Part shown: positions 27,876 to 36,697 of the stretch, piece by piece
How the letters are laid out: every line of letters begins with the position of its first letter
How positions within the stretch are numbered: the stretch's first letter is position 1
NCBI GenBank assembly: GCA_022791135.1
Contig: JAAVYM010000035.1
Span: 1 to 37,018, forward strand
Direction of reading: 5' to 3'
Length of the DNA: 37,018 nucleotides
Source of the DNA: Oscillibacter sp.
GTDB taxonomy: Bacteria > Bacillota > Clostridia > Oscillospirales > Oscillospiraceae
Position numbers and translations under genes: made by a program
The notes under the pieces: generated by a model
Seen by the model: the letters and a program-made list of their open reading frames with translations, nothing else
What the model was told of the DNA's origin: nothing
Databases searched by the model: none

Positions 27876-28559
27876 AGGCGGGGTTGATTACCTGGGGTGA
27901 TTATGATATGATTCCGGTGTCTTCGCGCAGCAGTTTCCCGCTATGGCGGCCGGGCGTCCATCGCGCCGCAGTTTTACGGGGGGATTGGGCCGCAGGGCCT
28001 GGTTTTTCCGGTTATGAAAACAAGGGGCTTTCGGATGCGCCGCCCGGCAGGAGGGCGGGAGGCTGATGCGGAAGTCGTTTGGGAATGCTCCGGAGGCCTT
28101 GTCCCAGAACGAAAGGGCGCATGGGCGCAGTTGGCCGCATTTGCCCGGTGTGTTGTGGAGTATAATAGGGAAACAGGAAGGCGTGGGAACGTGTCGGGAC
28201 CGGCGGCAGGTTCCTGCGCAGGCAGAGTCCGCATGGAGCGCCGGGCAATGCAAAGTGCTTCCGGGAATGCGGCAAGTACGGGACGGATCAGTGTCTGTTA
28301 TCCGATATCCAACCCGACGACAGGAGGCGTGTATTGTGCAAACATTACAGGAAAAGATCGTGTCTGCCGGTTTTGGCGGGCTGTCCGGGCGGTGGATAAT
28401 CGAAGCGCTGGGTGGTATGGAGGGGCCGCTATGGGAGGTGCCGGCGCTGCCTGGTAAGGTATGCGCAGGGGGGACTCGCCGGCGCTTATGGCATTTTCCG
28501 AAAAAATGCCCCGCTTACGGCGTGAAGCGGGAGGATGCGGATTTTAAAGGGGAAGAACT
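27876..28559 (+). other. 684-bp gene-free spacer with promoter-like sites
   Basis: No convincing protein gene. A good promoter-like pair lies at 27884-27912 (TTGATT, 17 bp, TATGAT), pointing into the spacer, and a TATAAT lies at 28161-28166 with no clear -35. Two adjacent hairpins (28490-28497 / 28503-28510 and 28511-28516 / 28525-28530) precede the PAP2 gene. An open frame at 28066-28566 has an unconvincing composition and no recognisable domain. It might encode an untranslated RNA or a long leader. Confidence 0.45.
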
Positions 28560-29102
28560 ATGTTGACCTGGGAATTTTCCGTGCTGGACTTCATCCAGAC
28601 CCACTTGCGCAGCGAGGCCGGGGACGCTGTGATGTTACATATCACGAACAGCGGGAGGATTTGGATCCTTTTGGCCCTGGCAATGCTGCTTCACCCAAAA
28701 ACGAGAAAGACGGGGGCTGCCCTCGTGGTAGCCCTCGTCCTGGAAGTCCTGTGCTGCAATCGGATTTTAAAGCCCCTCGTGGCCCGGGTCCGGCCCTGCG
28801 ACATCAACACGGCGGTACAGCTCCTCATCCCCCGGCCAAGCGATTTTAGCTTCCCCTCCGGGCATACGGGGACCTCCTTCGCGGCGGCGTCCGCCCTGTA
28901 TTTCAGCGGGTGCAGGCTGCGGGTCCCGGCCCTGGTTTTTGCGGCGTTGATGGGCTTTACCCGGCTGTACCTCTATGTTCATTATCCCAGCGATGTGCTG
29001 GCGGGGGCGGCGCTGGGGATGTTCCTGGGCTGGTTGAGCTGCGCCCTGGTTCGCTTCGTGGAGAGGAAATTTTGCCGCCGGGACCGCTCCGCTTCATTAT
29101 AA
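28560..29102 (+). CDS. PAP2 family phosphatase
   Basis: A 180-residue membrane phosphatase of the PAP2 superfamily. The three catalytic motifs are complete: K71..RP79 (KPLVARVRP), PSGH 99-102 (FPSGHTGTS) and R135...H141 (GFTRLYLYVHYPSDV). About five hydrophobic helices surround them. Likely substrates are phosphatidic acid, PGP or undecaprenyl pyrophosphate; sequence cannot decide. The start follows AAAGGGGAAG. It ends at a terminator shared with the convergent pyk-like gene. Confidence 0.93.
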   Translation: MLTWEFSVLDFIQTHLRSEAGDAVMLHITNSGRIWILLALAMLLHPKTRKTGAALVVALVLEVLCCNRILKPLVARVRPCDINTAVQLLIPRPSDFSFPSGHTGTSFAAASALYFSGCRLRVPALVFAALMGFTRLYLYVHYPSDVLAGAALGMFLGWLSCALVRFVERKFCRRDRSASL

Positions 29103-29132
29103 AAGCCGAGGCGGCGCTTTGAACCATTGCGG

Positions 29133-29179
29133 GACGCCGGCCGCACCGGCGGGCGGCTGCCTGACGGCGTCTTCTTTTT
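29133..29179 (+). terminator. Terminator after the PAP2 gene
   Basis: A 7-bp stem (29133-29139 with 29165-29171) enclosing a smaller GCCG/CGGC hairpin, followed by TTCTTTTT. It reaches the stop codon of the convergent pyk-like gene. Confidence 0.7.
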
Positions 29180-30165
29180 CAGAGGGTTTGCAGGTAGGCT
29201 TCCGCCTCGTGGACCGTGCTGGCCAGGAAACGGATGACCTCCTCCGGGTATTTGCCCACGGCAGTTTCCCCCGTGACCATGACGGAGGACGCGCCGTCCA
29301 GGACCGCGTTGAAAATGTCACTGACCTCTGCCCGGGTGGGAACCGGATTTTGCTCCATGGAGGCCAGCATCTGCGTCACCACCATGAAGGGCCGCCCCGC
29401 CGCCCGGCAGGCGGCGGCAATCTTCTTTTGCAGCGCCGGGAGCTTCCAGAGGGGGCCGCTGTTCCCCAGGTCCCCCCGGGCAATGACGATCTCGTCCGCG
29501 GCGGGAATCAGCTCCGGAAGCTTGGCGACGCCGTCCAGGTTCTCAATCTTGGCAAAGAGGCGGATGGACGGCCCGCCGGAGAGGTCCAGCGCCTGGCGGA
29601 CGGCCTCCAGGTCCTCCCGGCCCCGGACAAAGGGCTGCATCACGCCGGTGACGCCGTAGTCCGCCGCCAGGCGGAGGTTCTGGCGGTCGCTGTCCGTCAG
29701 GGCGGGGAGATGGACGTCTACCCCGGGGAGGGCGGCGCTCTTCCGGCTCCGGAGGACGCCGCCCCGCTCCACCAGGGCCAGGGCGGCGCCGGGAAGCGGC
29801 TCCAGAACCCGGAGGAGGAGCTTGCCGTCGTCCAGCAGGACCTCCTGGCCGGGGAGCAGGTGGGGCAGGACCGGGGCGGGCAGGGGAACCTCCTCCCCCA
29901 GGCGGACCCGGGTTCCCTCCTCCAGGGGGAGGGGGGCCGGGAGGACGCCGGTGCGAAGCTCCGGACCCTGCAGGTCCAAAAGAAGCTGAGGGCGGACGCC
30001 GCAGCATCGGGCGGCGGCATGGAGATGCGCAATCTGCTCCGCCGACGCGGGCAGGCCCACGTGGGAGAGGTTCAGGCGCACGCCGGTCATGCCGGCGGCG
30101 AAGAGCCGGGCCAGCGTCTGCGTATCGGAACAGGCGGGGCCGAGAGTGCCGTAAATTTCTACCAT
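29179..30165 (-). CDS. Short pyruvate-kinase-like protein (barrel only)
   Basis: A 328-residue protein covering the catalytic TIM barrel and a reduced B domain of pyruvate kinase; usual enzymes have 470 or more residues and a C-terminal regulatory domain, absent here. Active-site blocks remain: RLNLSH (30-35), DLQGPELRT (64-72, usual DTKGPEIRT, so the K+-ligand Thr is Leu), AKIEN with Lys206/Glu208, ARGDLG (229-234), VTQMLASM with Thr264, and the TGETAVGKYPEE end. It could still act on phosphoenolpyruvate or have another role. ATG 30165 follows GGAAGGTGATG. Third gene behind a nitroreductase and mtnA. Confidence 0.88.
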   Translation of the reverse strand: MVEIYGTLGPACSDTQTLARLFAAGMTGVRLNLSHVGLPASAEQIAHLHAAARCCGVRPQLLLDLQGPELRTGVLPAPLPLEEGTRVRLGEEVPLPAPVLPHLLPGQEVLLDDGKLLLRVLEPLPGAALALVERGGVLRSRKSAALPGVDVHLPALTDSDRQNLRLAADYGVTGVMQPFVRGREDLEAVRQALDLSGGPSIRLFAKIENLDGVAKLPELIPAADEIVIARGDLGNSGPLWKLPALQKKIAAACRAAGRPFMVVTQMLASMEQNPVPTRAEVSDIFNAVLDGASSVMVTGETAVGKYPEEVIRFLASTVHEAEAYLQTL

Positions 30166-30222
30166 GGTACATCACCTTCCTGGGGATTCGGAGCCTGGCG
30201 GGAGCGCCGGGCAATTTTTGGC

Positions 30223-31308
30223 TTATCCGGGGGGCGGGGACTGGAAAAGCTTGGCCAGGCTCTCCGTATACGGGGCGCGGCAGATGCCCTTTTCCGTGAC
30301 AATGCCGGTAATCAGGCGGTGGTCCGTGACGTCAAAGGAGGGGTTGTAGCACGTGACCCCCGGGAGGGCCATGGGCTTTTCATACCAGAGCGTTTTGATC
30401 TCCTCCGGGTCCCGGAGTTCAATGGGAATGTGGGACCCGTCGGGGCAGTCCAGGTCTATGGTGGTGGTGGGACCCAGGACGTAGAAGGGGATGCCGTAGT
30501 GCTTTGCCAGGATGGCTACGCCGCTGGTGCCGATCTTATTGGCGGTGTCGCCGTTGGCCGCGACTCGGTCGCAGCCCACAAAACAAGCCTGTACCCATCC
30601 GTTTTTCATTACCATGGAGGCCATGTTGTCGCAGATCAAGGTCACGTCTACCCCGGCGCGGTGCAGCTCGTAGCTGGTGAGCCGCGCGCCCTGGAGCAGG
30701 GGGCGGGTCTCGTCCGCGTAGACGCGCAGGCGCATCCCCCGCTCCGCCGCCAGGAAAAAGGGTCCCTGGGCTGTGCCGTAGCGGGAGGTGGCCAGGGGAC
30801 CGGCGTTGCAGTGGGTGAGCACGCCATCGCCCTCCTGGAGGAGGCTCAGGCCATATTCCGAGATGGCGGCGCATTTGGCGATGTCGTCTTCATGGATGGC
30901 CGCCGCCTTTTCGTAGAGGGCTTGGAGAAGGGCGGGGCGGGCGTCCCCGGCGTGGGCGGCGGCGGTACGCTCCATCTCCCCCAGGGCCCAGGCCAGATTG
31001 ACCGCCGTGGGGCGGGAGGCGTTCAGCTGGGCGGAATAGGCCCGGAGCTGGGCCTGGAACGCGGCGGGGTCCGTTTCGCCGATGGAACGGGCCAGGATAT
31101 AGAGGCAATAGGCGGCGCAGATGCCGATGGCGGGCGCGCCCCGGACGCGGAGAGACCGGATAGCCTCCACCATCTCGTCCACGGTTTGAAGGCGGAGTTC
31201 GGCCTCCTTTGTGGGCAGGAGGCTCTGGTCGATGATATAGAGGGCCTCCTGCTCTTTGTCGTAGCGGATGTTTTGGGCGTGGGTGACCAGCTTGACGGCG
31301 TCGTTCAT
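30223..31308 (-). CDS. mtnA: S-methyl-5-thioribose-1-phosphate isomerase
   Basis: A 361-residue MtnA, which converts methylthioribose-1-phosphate to the ribulose form in methionine salvage; relatives also handle 5-deoxyribose phosphate. Signatures: VRGAPAIG (55-62), [16 protein letters not shown] with catalytic Cys167, and [17 protein letters not shown] with catalytic Asp247. ATG 31308 follows AAAGGAGCC; the open frame upstream overlaps the nitroreductase. Only 10 bp separate the two genes and 57 bp lead to the pyk-like gene. No mtnK, mtnN or aldolase gene lies in the window. Confidence 0.95.
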   Translation of the reverse strand: MNDAVKLVTHAQNIRYDKEQEALYIIDQSLLPTKEAELRLQTVDEMVEAIRSLRVRGAPAIGICAAYCLYILARSIGETDPAAFQAQLRAYSAQLNASRPTAVNLAWALGEMERTAAAHAGDARPALLQALYEKAAAIHEDDIAKCAAISEYGLSLLQEGDGVLTHCNAGPLATSRYGTAQGPFFLAAERGMRLRVYADETRPLLQGARLTSYELHRAGVDVTLICDNMASMVMKNGWVQACFVGCDRVAANGDTANKIGTSGVAILAKHYGIPFYVLGPTTTIDLDCPDGSHIPIELRDPEEIKTLWYEKPMALPGVTCYNPSFDVTDHRLITGIVTEKGICRAPYTESLAKLFQSPPPG

Positions 31309-31318
31309 GGCGGCTCCT

Positions 31319-31840
31319 TTACGTGCGGAGGATCCAGCCCGCTTTCCGGGGCTTGGGAGCGGGGGCTGGGCCGTCGGGATAGCCGAGGATGCAGTTGCCC
31401 ACGCCACGGTAGGTCTCCGGCAGGCCCCAGCGCTTCAAAAGCGCCTTGCCCTCCGGCATGTCAAACAGCTCCATCGCCCGGTTGATCCAGCAGGAGCCGA
31501 CGCCGATGGCCGTGGCGGCGTTCATCAGGTTTCCCATGACCAGGGAGCCGTCCTGAAGCCAGTTCTTCTCCGACGCGTCCGCCAGCACCACCACCACCGT
31601 GGGCGCGGCAAAGAAGGGGTCCGTTCCCGGCGCGCCCATGATCTGCGCGTTCAGCGCCGACATCTGGGCAATGGTCTCCCGGTCCTGGACCACGACCATT
31701 ACCGGGGTTTGCAAATTTTTCGCGGTGGGCGCCCAGGTCCCGGCCTCCAAAATGGCGTTCAGGTCCTGCTCCGTGAGCTGGTCCGGCTTGTACTTGCGGA
31801 TGCTCCGGCGGCTTTGCAATACGGTCAGGGTTTCGTTCAT
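31319..31840 (-). CDS. Nitroreductase family protein
   Basis: A 173-residue flavin-dependent oxidoreductase of the nitroreductase fold. The FMN-binding start is [17 protein letters not shown], with APTAKNLQT near residue 37, the [17 protein letters not shown] dimer helix around residue 103 and a [10 protein letters not shown] late motif. The natural substrate is unknown. ATG 31840 follows AAAGGAAG at about 10 nt. It heads the probable operon with mtnA and the pyk-like gene. Confidence 0.92.
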   Translation of the reverse strand: MNETLTVLQSRRSIRKYKPDQLTEQDLNAILEAGTWAPTAKNLQTPVMVVVQDRETIAQMSALNAQIMGAPGTDPFFAAPTVVVVLADASEKNWLQDGSLVMGNLMNAATAIGVGSCWINRAMELFDMPEGKALLKRWGLPETYRGVGNCILGYPDGPAPAPKPRKAGWILRT

Positions 31841-31930
31841 GGCGGTGACTTCCTTTCGTTTTTTTGAATGTGCCCGCTTTGCCCGGCGGATATGCTTACC
31901 TCGGCCTTATTCTGCCGGTTTTCGGGGGCC

Positions 31931-32920
31931 TTAGACGGAGACGGGGGCGGGAGCGGGCGTTAGAATGGGGGAGAGGTTGAAAAGCTGGTCGGTGATGATG
32001 ACGTGAACGCGGCTTGATACTTTGGGATCAAGAGCGTTGGCAAAAGAGAGAAAACGGCGGGTTAGCTTTTCCTGGTGGGTGATAGTGTCGTAGGGGTAGA
32101 GGGGGGCCAGGCCGCTGCCCCGGGAGAAAATCAGCAGGTGGTGATTGGGGCTGTCCTTCAGCCATAGGTGAATGCGCTGCCACCAGGTGAGGTCCGTCTC
32201 CCCCAAGGACATGCCGAAGATGCAGATCTCGTCGCTGGCCTCAATGCAGCCGAGGGCCTCTTCATCGTTGTTTTGGTCAAACTGCCGGTTCAGCAGGGGC
32301 TTGAGGAGCATGCGCTGCTGGTCGGAATTGGCGAAAACCTTGGGGTTCATGATTTGCTTAAGGTTATCCACGCCCAGGATCATCCCCAGGGAAAAGGTCC
32401 CGTGGACATGAATGTGCTTCCCTAAAAACGAGGGGCGGGGCGGGCTGAACAGGCGGTCCAGAATGGTGGTATAGTTAAAGTTCAAGATGTTGTAGGAGAC
32501 CAGCTCATCGGTGGGCAACGCGTCCCGCAGCGCTGCGGCGGGACGGGACGGCAGAAGGTTGAGATGGCTCCGGAGGTCATTGCGCAATTTGTTCAGCATC
32601 GAAGCCTCGCAGTGGTCAAAATCAATGAGGGACTGCTGCTCTTGCAGGTAGCGGGAAAAATGATATTCAAAGTCCCGGATGCAGGTCAAAATTCCCGCGC
32701 TGGTGTTCAGGGGCGGAATGTCGGTGTTCAGGCCCAAGGCCCGCTCGAAGTTCGACCAGTGTGGGAATTTGTCCTGGTCCTGCTCCAGGAGATTTTTAAA
32801 CTCCTGCACGGTGGAATCCTCTGCGGGAATGGCGAGATAGGTGGGAAAAAAGTCCGAAAATCGGGTTTTCAGGCCAAGGTTCAGGTCGAAGCCGTTGCCA
32901 ATCAGAAACGTGACCTGCAT
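31931..32920 (-). CDS. abiH: AbiH family protein (phage abortive infection)
   Basis: A 329-residue protein with the AbiH hallmarks: an N-terminal FLIGNGFDLNLGLKTRFSDF block (residues 6-24), NFNYT (147-151), HVHGTFS near 171 and an IFGMSLGETD block (234-243). AbiH was described from a lactococcal plasmid as a single-gene phage defence; how it acts is not well known. The GNGFD start suggests a nucleotide-binding fold (inference). It has its own strong promoter and is not linked to other defence, mobile or toxin genes here. ATG 32920 has GAAGGGGGTATCTTC upstream. Confidence 0.9.
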   Translation of the reverse strand: MQVTFLIGNGFDLNLGLKTRFSDFFPTYLAIPAEDSTVQEFKNLLEQDQDKFPHWSNFERALGLNTDIPPLNTSAGILTCIRDFEYHFSRYLQEQQSLIDFDHCEASMLNKLRNDLRSHLNLLPSRPAAALRDALPTDELVSYNILNFNYTTILDRLFSPPRPSFLGKHIHVHGTFSLGMILGVDNLKQIMNPKVFANSDQQRMLLKPLLNRQFDQNNDEEALGCIEASDEICIFGMSLGETDLTWWQRIHLWLKDSPNHHLLIFSRGSGLAPLYPYDTITHQEKLTRRFLSFANALDPKVSSRVHVIITDQLFNLSPILTPAPAPVSV

Positions 32921-32960
32921 GAAGATACCCCCTTCCGCGAAAATGCCGGTATTTTGTCAA

Positions 32961-32989
32961 ATTATAGCACAAAGCGGCGTTCTTTGCAA
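32961..32989 (-). promoter_or_regulatory. Promoter of the abiH gene
   Basis: TTGCAA (32989-32984), 17-bp spacer and TATAAT (32966-32961) on the minus strand; near-consensus, about 40 bp ahead of the start. Confidence 0.82.
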
Positions 32990-33007
32990 CAGGGTAGGGG
33001 GGTAGGA

Positions 33008-33037
33008 AAAGCGCCCGGACATGTGTCCGGGCGCTTT
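33008..33037 (-). terminator. Terminator of the SLH gene
   Basis: A 13-bp perfect stem (33008-33020 with 33025-33037) with a 4-nt loop, A-rich before and T-rich after on the minus strand, 15 nt past the SLH-gene stop. Confidence 0.9.
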
Positions 33038-33051
33038 GCTGTGCGATTTGG

Positions 33052-35337
33052 TCAGTCCTCAAACCGGGTGTCGATTTCAATGGCGCGGATGACGCCGTCT
33101 TCGCTGGCGAACATGTCGCACTCCTTGGCGTAGGCGTGGGCCTCCTCCAGGGTGACCCAGTCGTTGATATCCCGGTTGTAGCACATGACGCTGCTGGGAA
33201 TGGAATAGCTCCGGCCGTCAATGGTCACGGCGCTCTTGCCGCTCCAGGCGGTGTTGGGAACGTCCCGCAGGGCGGTCAGCAGCTTGAGGCTGGAGAAGCC
33301 CTGGCCTGTGCTGTTTTCCACCGCCGCTACGTATGCGCCGCTGGCGATGTCGCTGTACCGGGCGAGGAAGGGGCCAAGCTTGCCGTCCGGGCTGTGGATG
33401 GTGATGTAGTAGGAGTCCCGGGTGGTGCCCGCCTGGGCTGTGATGAGCGCACGGCCATAGAAGACTGTGCCGTGGTTCACGCCGCCCAGGACCATGAGGT
33501 CTATCTGGTTGGCCCAGTTGAGATGGGCGTAGCTGATCTCGTCGGCCGGAATGGGGCCGCCGCCCAGGTCGTTCAGGCTCAGGCGCTCCAGGCCCTTCGT
33601 GGTGTAGCGGAAAACGCTGACGGTATCCGCCAGGCTCCGGCTGCCCAGCTTCCGGGTCTCCAGGTCCAGCTCGCCGGAGACGCCGCCGCCCAGGCGGACC
33701 AGGCCGATGGTGTCCTTGCCCGTGGAGCCGACGCGGACCATGCGGTTGGCCACGTTTTGGAGGGCCTCTGTGCGGATGCTGTCCAAAGTTTCATTCCCGG
33801 TGGCGCCCAGGTCCACGGTGCTCTCAATGGTGATGCCGCAGAGCAGCTCCACCTTCACGCTGGTGCCGGAGATGGAGGTCACGACGCCGATGGCGTTGGC
33901 ATTGGCCCCGCTGGTGTCAGGCTTCACCGCGCCGGCCACCTGATTGTCCTCCGTCAGCAGCAGCGTGATCTGATCGCCGGGACGGAACTTGGACAGGGTG
34001 GACTGGGCTGTTGTGAGGACGGGCAGGTCGTTGCCCAGGACCCGGATGGAGGTGGGTTCCGTGGGGCTGGGGGTGCAGGATTCGTAATAGCCCGTGATGC
34101 GGGTGTCGCAGACGCGGATGGTATTGGTGGCGCTGGAGTAGGTGGCCACGTCGTAGGGACGCATATCCTTGGCGTTGGCCCGGGAGCCGTTTTTGTAGAT
34201 CTTATAGCCGCTCACGCCCCCCGTCAGGCCGTCAAAGCCCTTGGTGGAACCCTTCTCATAGACCACGATGGCCTCGCTGGCCGTGCTGCCGCCGCCCACA
34301 AAGATGAACTCGACATTTCCCGCAGAGTTCAGGTACAGCGTCAGCGACGCGCCCGGGTTCAGCCAGGAACGGACCTCGCTCCAGGTCTGCTCCTTGCTCT
34401 CGTAATAGACCTTGGTTCCGGCGGTGACGGAGTACTTGCTGCCGGAGCGGTCCGTGATTTGGAATTCCTCGATCTTCGCGGCCACCACGCTGCGGCTGAC
34501 GCCCTGGGCGTCCGGGAGGAAGGTGCGGACCTTTTCCCCCTCCAGAACCAGTGTGCCCTTGAAGCCGTTGAGGCAGCCGTTGGAGGACTTGCCGTCCGCC
34601 ATTTGATAGACCTCGCCGCTGGAGAAGAGCATGGCCGTTTCCTCGCCGTCGGGTCCCTTGGCGTTGGAGGAGACCAGAACCATGCCCGGCTTCGTGGTCA
34701 GGCCCGCAGAGGTGAGGAAGGCGCTGGTGGACTTCTCCCCCTGGACGTCCGCCTGGAGAAGGTTGTTGAACAGAACCGCTGCGTCAGCCCGGTTCAGAGG
34801 GGCGTTGCCCCGGGTGGTGTCCACGCCGTCGGTCAGGCCGATGGAGGCGGCGAAGGAGAGATAGCTGTCCGGCCAGACGCCGCCCACGTTCTCGTCCTTA
34901 TAGCCCAGGACCCGCAGAAGGATCGTCGTCGCCTGGCCCAGGGTGACGGTGCGGTCGGGGTAGAATTTGCCGTCGGAAAAGCCGGAGATGGCGTTCTTGC
35001 CCTTGGAGGCCATGTTGATATACGCCGCCGCCCAATGGGAGGGCTTTACGTCCGGGTAGATGGTAACGGTGCGGTAGAGGCCCAGCTCGTCCTCCGCGTT
35101 CAGGGCGCAGACCACCATCTTGCAGAACTGCGCCCGGGTGAGCTGGGCGTTGGGACGGAAGTTGCCGTCGGAAAAGCCGTCCATGATCCCCATCAGGCGC
35201 AGGGACTCCACCGTCCGGGCGGCGGTGTTGTCCCCCAGGTCGTAAAACCGGTTTGTGGGGGGGGCGGCCACGGCGGGGAGGGTCAGCAGGGACGCCGTCA
35301 CCGCCAGGGCAAGCAGAAGCGACAGGATTCGTTTCAT
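33052..35337 (-). CDS. Secreted S-layer-homology domain protein
   Basis: A 761-residue exported protein. A signal peptide (residues 1-24, cleavage near AVA-A) is followed by three SLH repeats at about 30-85 (MDGFSDGNFRPNAQLTRAQF), 94-146 (ISGFSDGKFYPDRTVTLGQA) and 155-197. SLH domains bind pyruvylated cell-wall polymers. The remaining ~560 residues are rich in beta-like and Gly/Ser/Thr stretches and were not recognised; they probably form repeated beta-domains on the cell surface. The ATG follows AAGGAGAG. It lies 79 bp after the MacB-type permease gene and may be co-transcribed. A strong terminator follows. Confidence 0.92.
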   Translation of the reverse strand: MKRILSLLLALAVTASLLTLPAVAAPPTNRFYDLGDNTAARTVESLRLMGIMDGFSDGNFRPNAQLTRAQFCKMVVCALNAEDELGLYRTVTIYPDVKPSHWAAAYINMASKGKNAISGFSDGKFYPDRTVTLGQATTILLRVLGYKDENVGGVWPDSYLSFAASIGLTDGVDTTRGNAPLNRADAAVLFNNLLQADVQGEKSTSAFLTSAGLTTKPGMVLVSSNAKGPDGEETAMLFSSGEVYQMADGKSSNGCLNGFKGTLVLEGEKVRTFLPDAQGVSRSVVAAKIEEFQITDRSGSKYSVTAGTKVYYESKEQTWSEVRSWLNPGASLTLYLNSAGNVEFIFVGGGSTASEAIVVYEKGSTKGFDGLTGGVSGYKIYKNGSRANAKDMRPYDVATYSSATNTIRVCDTRITGYYESCTPSPTEPTSIRVLGNDLPVLTTAQSTLSKFRPGDQITLLLTEDNQVAGAVKPDTSGANANAIGVVTSISGTSVKVELLCGITIESTVDLGATGNETLDSIRTEALQNVANRMVRVGSTGKDTIGLVRLGGGVSGELDLETRKLGSRSLADTVSVFRYTTKGLERLSLNDLGGGPIPADEISYAHLNWANQIDLMVLGGVNHGTVFYGRALITAQAGTTRDSYYITIHSPDGKLGPFLARYSDIASGAYVAAVENSTGQGFSSLKLLTALRDVPNTAWSGKSAVTIDGRSYSIPSSVMCYNRDINDWVTLEEAHAYAKECDMFASEDGVIRAIEIDTRFED

Positions 35338-35416
35338 AATCTCTCTCCTTATTCGGGAAATTCGGTTCCATGGGGGGACTCCGCCGCAAGGTGAAGGGGC
35401 GGCCGCGGATTCCCAT

Positions 35417-36697
35417 CTATTCGGCGCGCAGCGCCTCCACAGGCTGAAGGCTGGACGCCTTTACCGCCGGGTAGCAGCCAAAGACTACGCCCAGCAGCAC
35501 CGAGAGGCCGAAGGCCCCCGCCGTCACCGCGACGGAAGGGTAAATGGTCATCTGGAAGAGAATGTTTCCCAGGATGAAACAGCCCAGGGTCCCGATGCTG
35601 ATGCCAATGATGCCGCCGATGCCGCAGAGCATCGCTGCCTCAATCAGGAACTGGGTGACGATGCTGCTGCGCTGGGCGCCGATGGCCCGGCGGATGCCGA
35701 TCTCCCGGGTGCGCTCTGTCACGGTGACCAGCATGATGTTCATGATGCCGATGCCGCCCACCATCAGCGAGATGGCTGCCACGCCCGCCAGAACGCCGCC
35801 GATCAGGTTCAGGGAGTCCGTGGCGTAGCTCATATACTCGTTTTCGGGGTGGACGTTGTAGTCGTTGACGCTGCGGTCCAGGAGGCCCTTTAAAAAGCCG
35901 TCCAGCTGGGTGACGATCTCATCCATCTTGGCGGTGTCCTTGGCGACCACGATGAAGCTGGAGTCGCTGTTGTCCCCGCCCAGGAGCCGCTTGGCGGTGT
36001 AGGGCGCCAGGACGAAATTGTCCAGCTCGCTCTGGTCGGCGTCCTCGCCGGTGATGCGGGGGGCGTACACGCCGACGACCTCAAAATTCAGGTTGTTCAG
36101 CTGCACCGTCTTGCCCACGGGGTTCGCCGTGCCAAAGAAGATCTTGGCCGTCTTGCTCCCCAGGACCACCACCTGGTTGTACCGCTCCAGGTCCAGCTTG
36201 CTCAGGTCCCGGCCCTTGGCGATCTTCAGGTTGCTGCACACGGCGTATTGATCGCTGCCATAATAGAAGCTGGGCGGAGCCTCCCCCACCATGCGCTGCG
36301 TCTCGGGGTCCCAGGTGTAATTGTTGCGCATGGTGGCGGTGGATTTGGTGCCGTAGACCATCGTTGCGTTGAAGTACGCCTGGGGCGTTACGCCGGAGAT
36401 CAGGTCCTTCATGCCGTTGCAGTATTCATAGATATCGGGGAAGTAGTCCTTTCCCAGGGGGACCATGTTGCCGCTTTCATCCGAGGTCCACGCGTAGCAA
36501 TAGACGTTTACGGAGATGCGGTTGGTGCCCATGGCCTCGAACTGCTCCATCATCTTGCTGGCGTAGCCTGTGATGACGGAGACAATCGTCATGACCGAAG
36601 CGATGCCGATGATGATGCCGAGCATGGTCAAGACAGCCCGGCCCTTCTTGCCCCAGATGGACTTCCAGGCCATTTTTACCGCCTGCCGGATGTTCAA
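35417..36697 (-). CDS. MacB-type ABC transporter permease
   Basis: A 426-residue permease of the MacB/FtsX type. First membrane helix at about residues 21-41 (RAVLTMLGIIIGIASVMTIVSV), then a large extracytoplasmic MacB core domain (about 45-290), then three C-terminal helices with ERTREIGIRRAIGAQRSSI between them. Such transporters move peptides, lipoproteins or drugs mechanically. The start is TTG at 36697, overlapping the ATPase stop (TTGA) behind AGGAGGTG; the next in-frame ATG is at codon 9. Its coupling to the ATPase is direct. Confidence 0.94.
   Translation of the reverse strand: MNIRQAVKMAWKSIWGKKGRAVLTMLGIIIGIASVMTIVSVITGYASKMMEQFEAMGTNRISVNVYCYAWTSDESGNMVPLGKDYFPDIYEYCNGMKDLISGVTPQAYFNATMVYGTKSTATMRNNYTWDPETQRMVGEAPPSFYYGSDQYAVCSNLKIAKGRDLSKLDLERYNQVVVLGSKTAKIFFGTANPVGKTVQLNNLNFEVVGVYAPRITGEDADQSELDNFVLAPYTAKRLLGGDNSDSSFIVVAKDTAKMDEIVTQLDGFLKGLLDRSVNDYNVHPENEYMSYATDSLNLIGGVLAGVAAISLMVGGIGIMNIMLVTVTERTREIGIRRAIGAQRSSIVTQFLIEAAMLCGIGGIIGISIGTLGCFILGNILFQMTIYPSVAVTAGAFGLSVLLGVVFGCYPAVKASSLQPVEALRAE

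Noticed and set aside
28066-28566. Open frame of 166 codons in the Na/Pi-PAP2 spacer
   Set aside because: Composition is unlike the neighbouring proteins, no ribosome site at its start, no recognisable domain, and it overlaps the PAP2 start.
29119-31485. 788-codon plus-strand frame opposite the pyk-like and mtnA genes
   Set aside because: Runs antisense to two genes with intact catalytic motifs.
33136-35394. 752-codon plus-strand frame opposite the SLH gene
   Set aside because: Antisense shadow; the minus-strand frame has a signal peptide and three SLH repeats.
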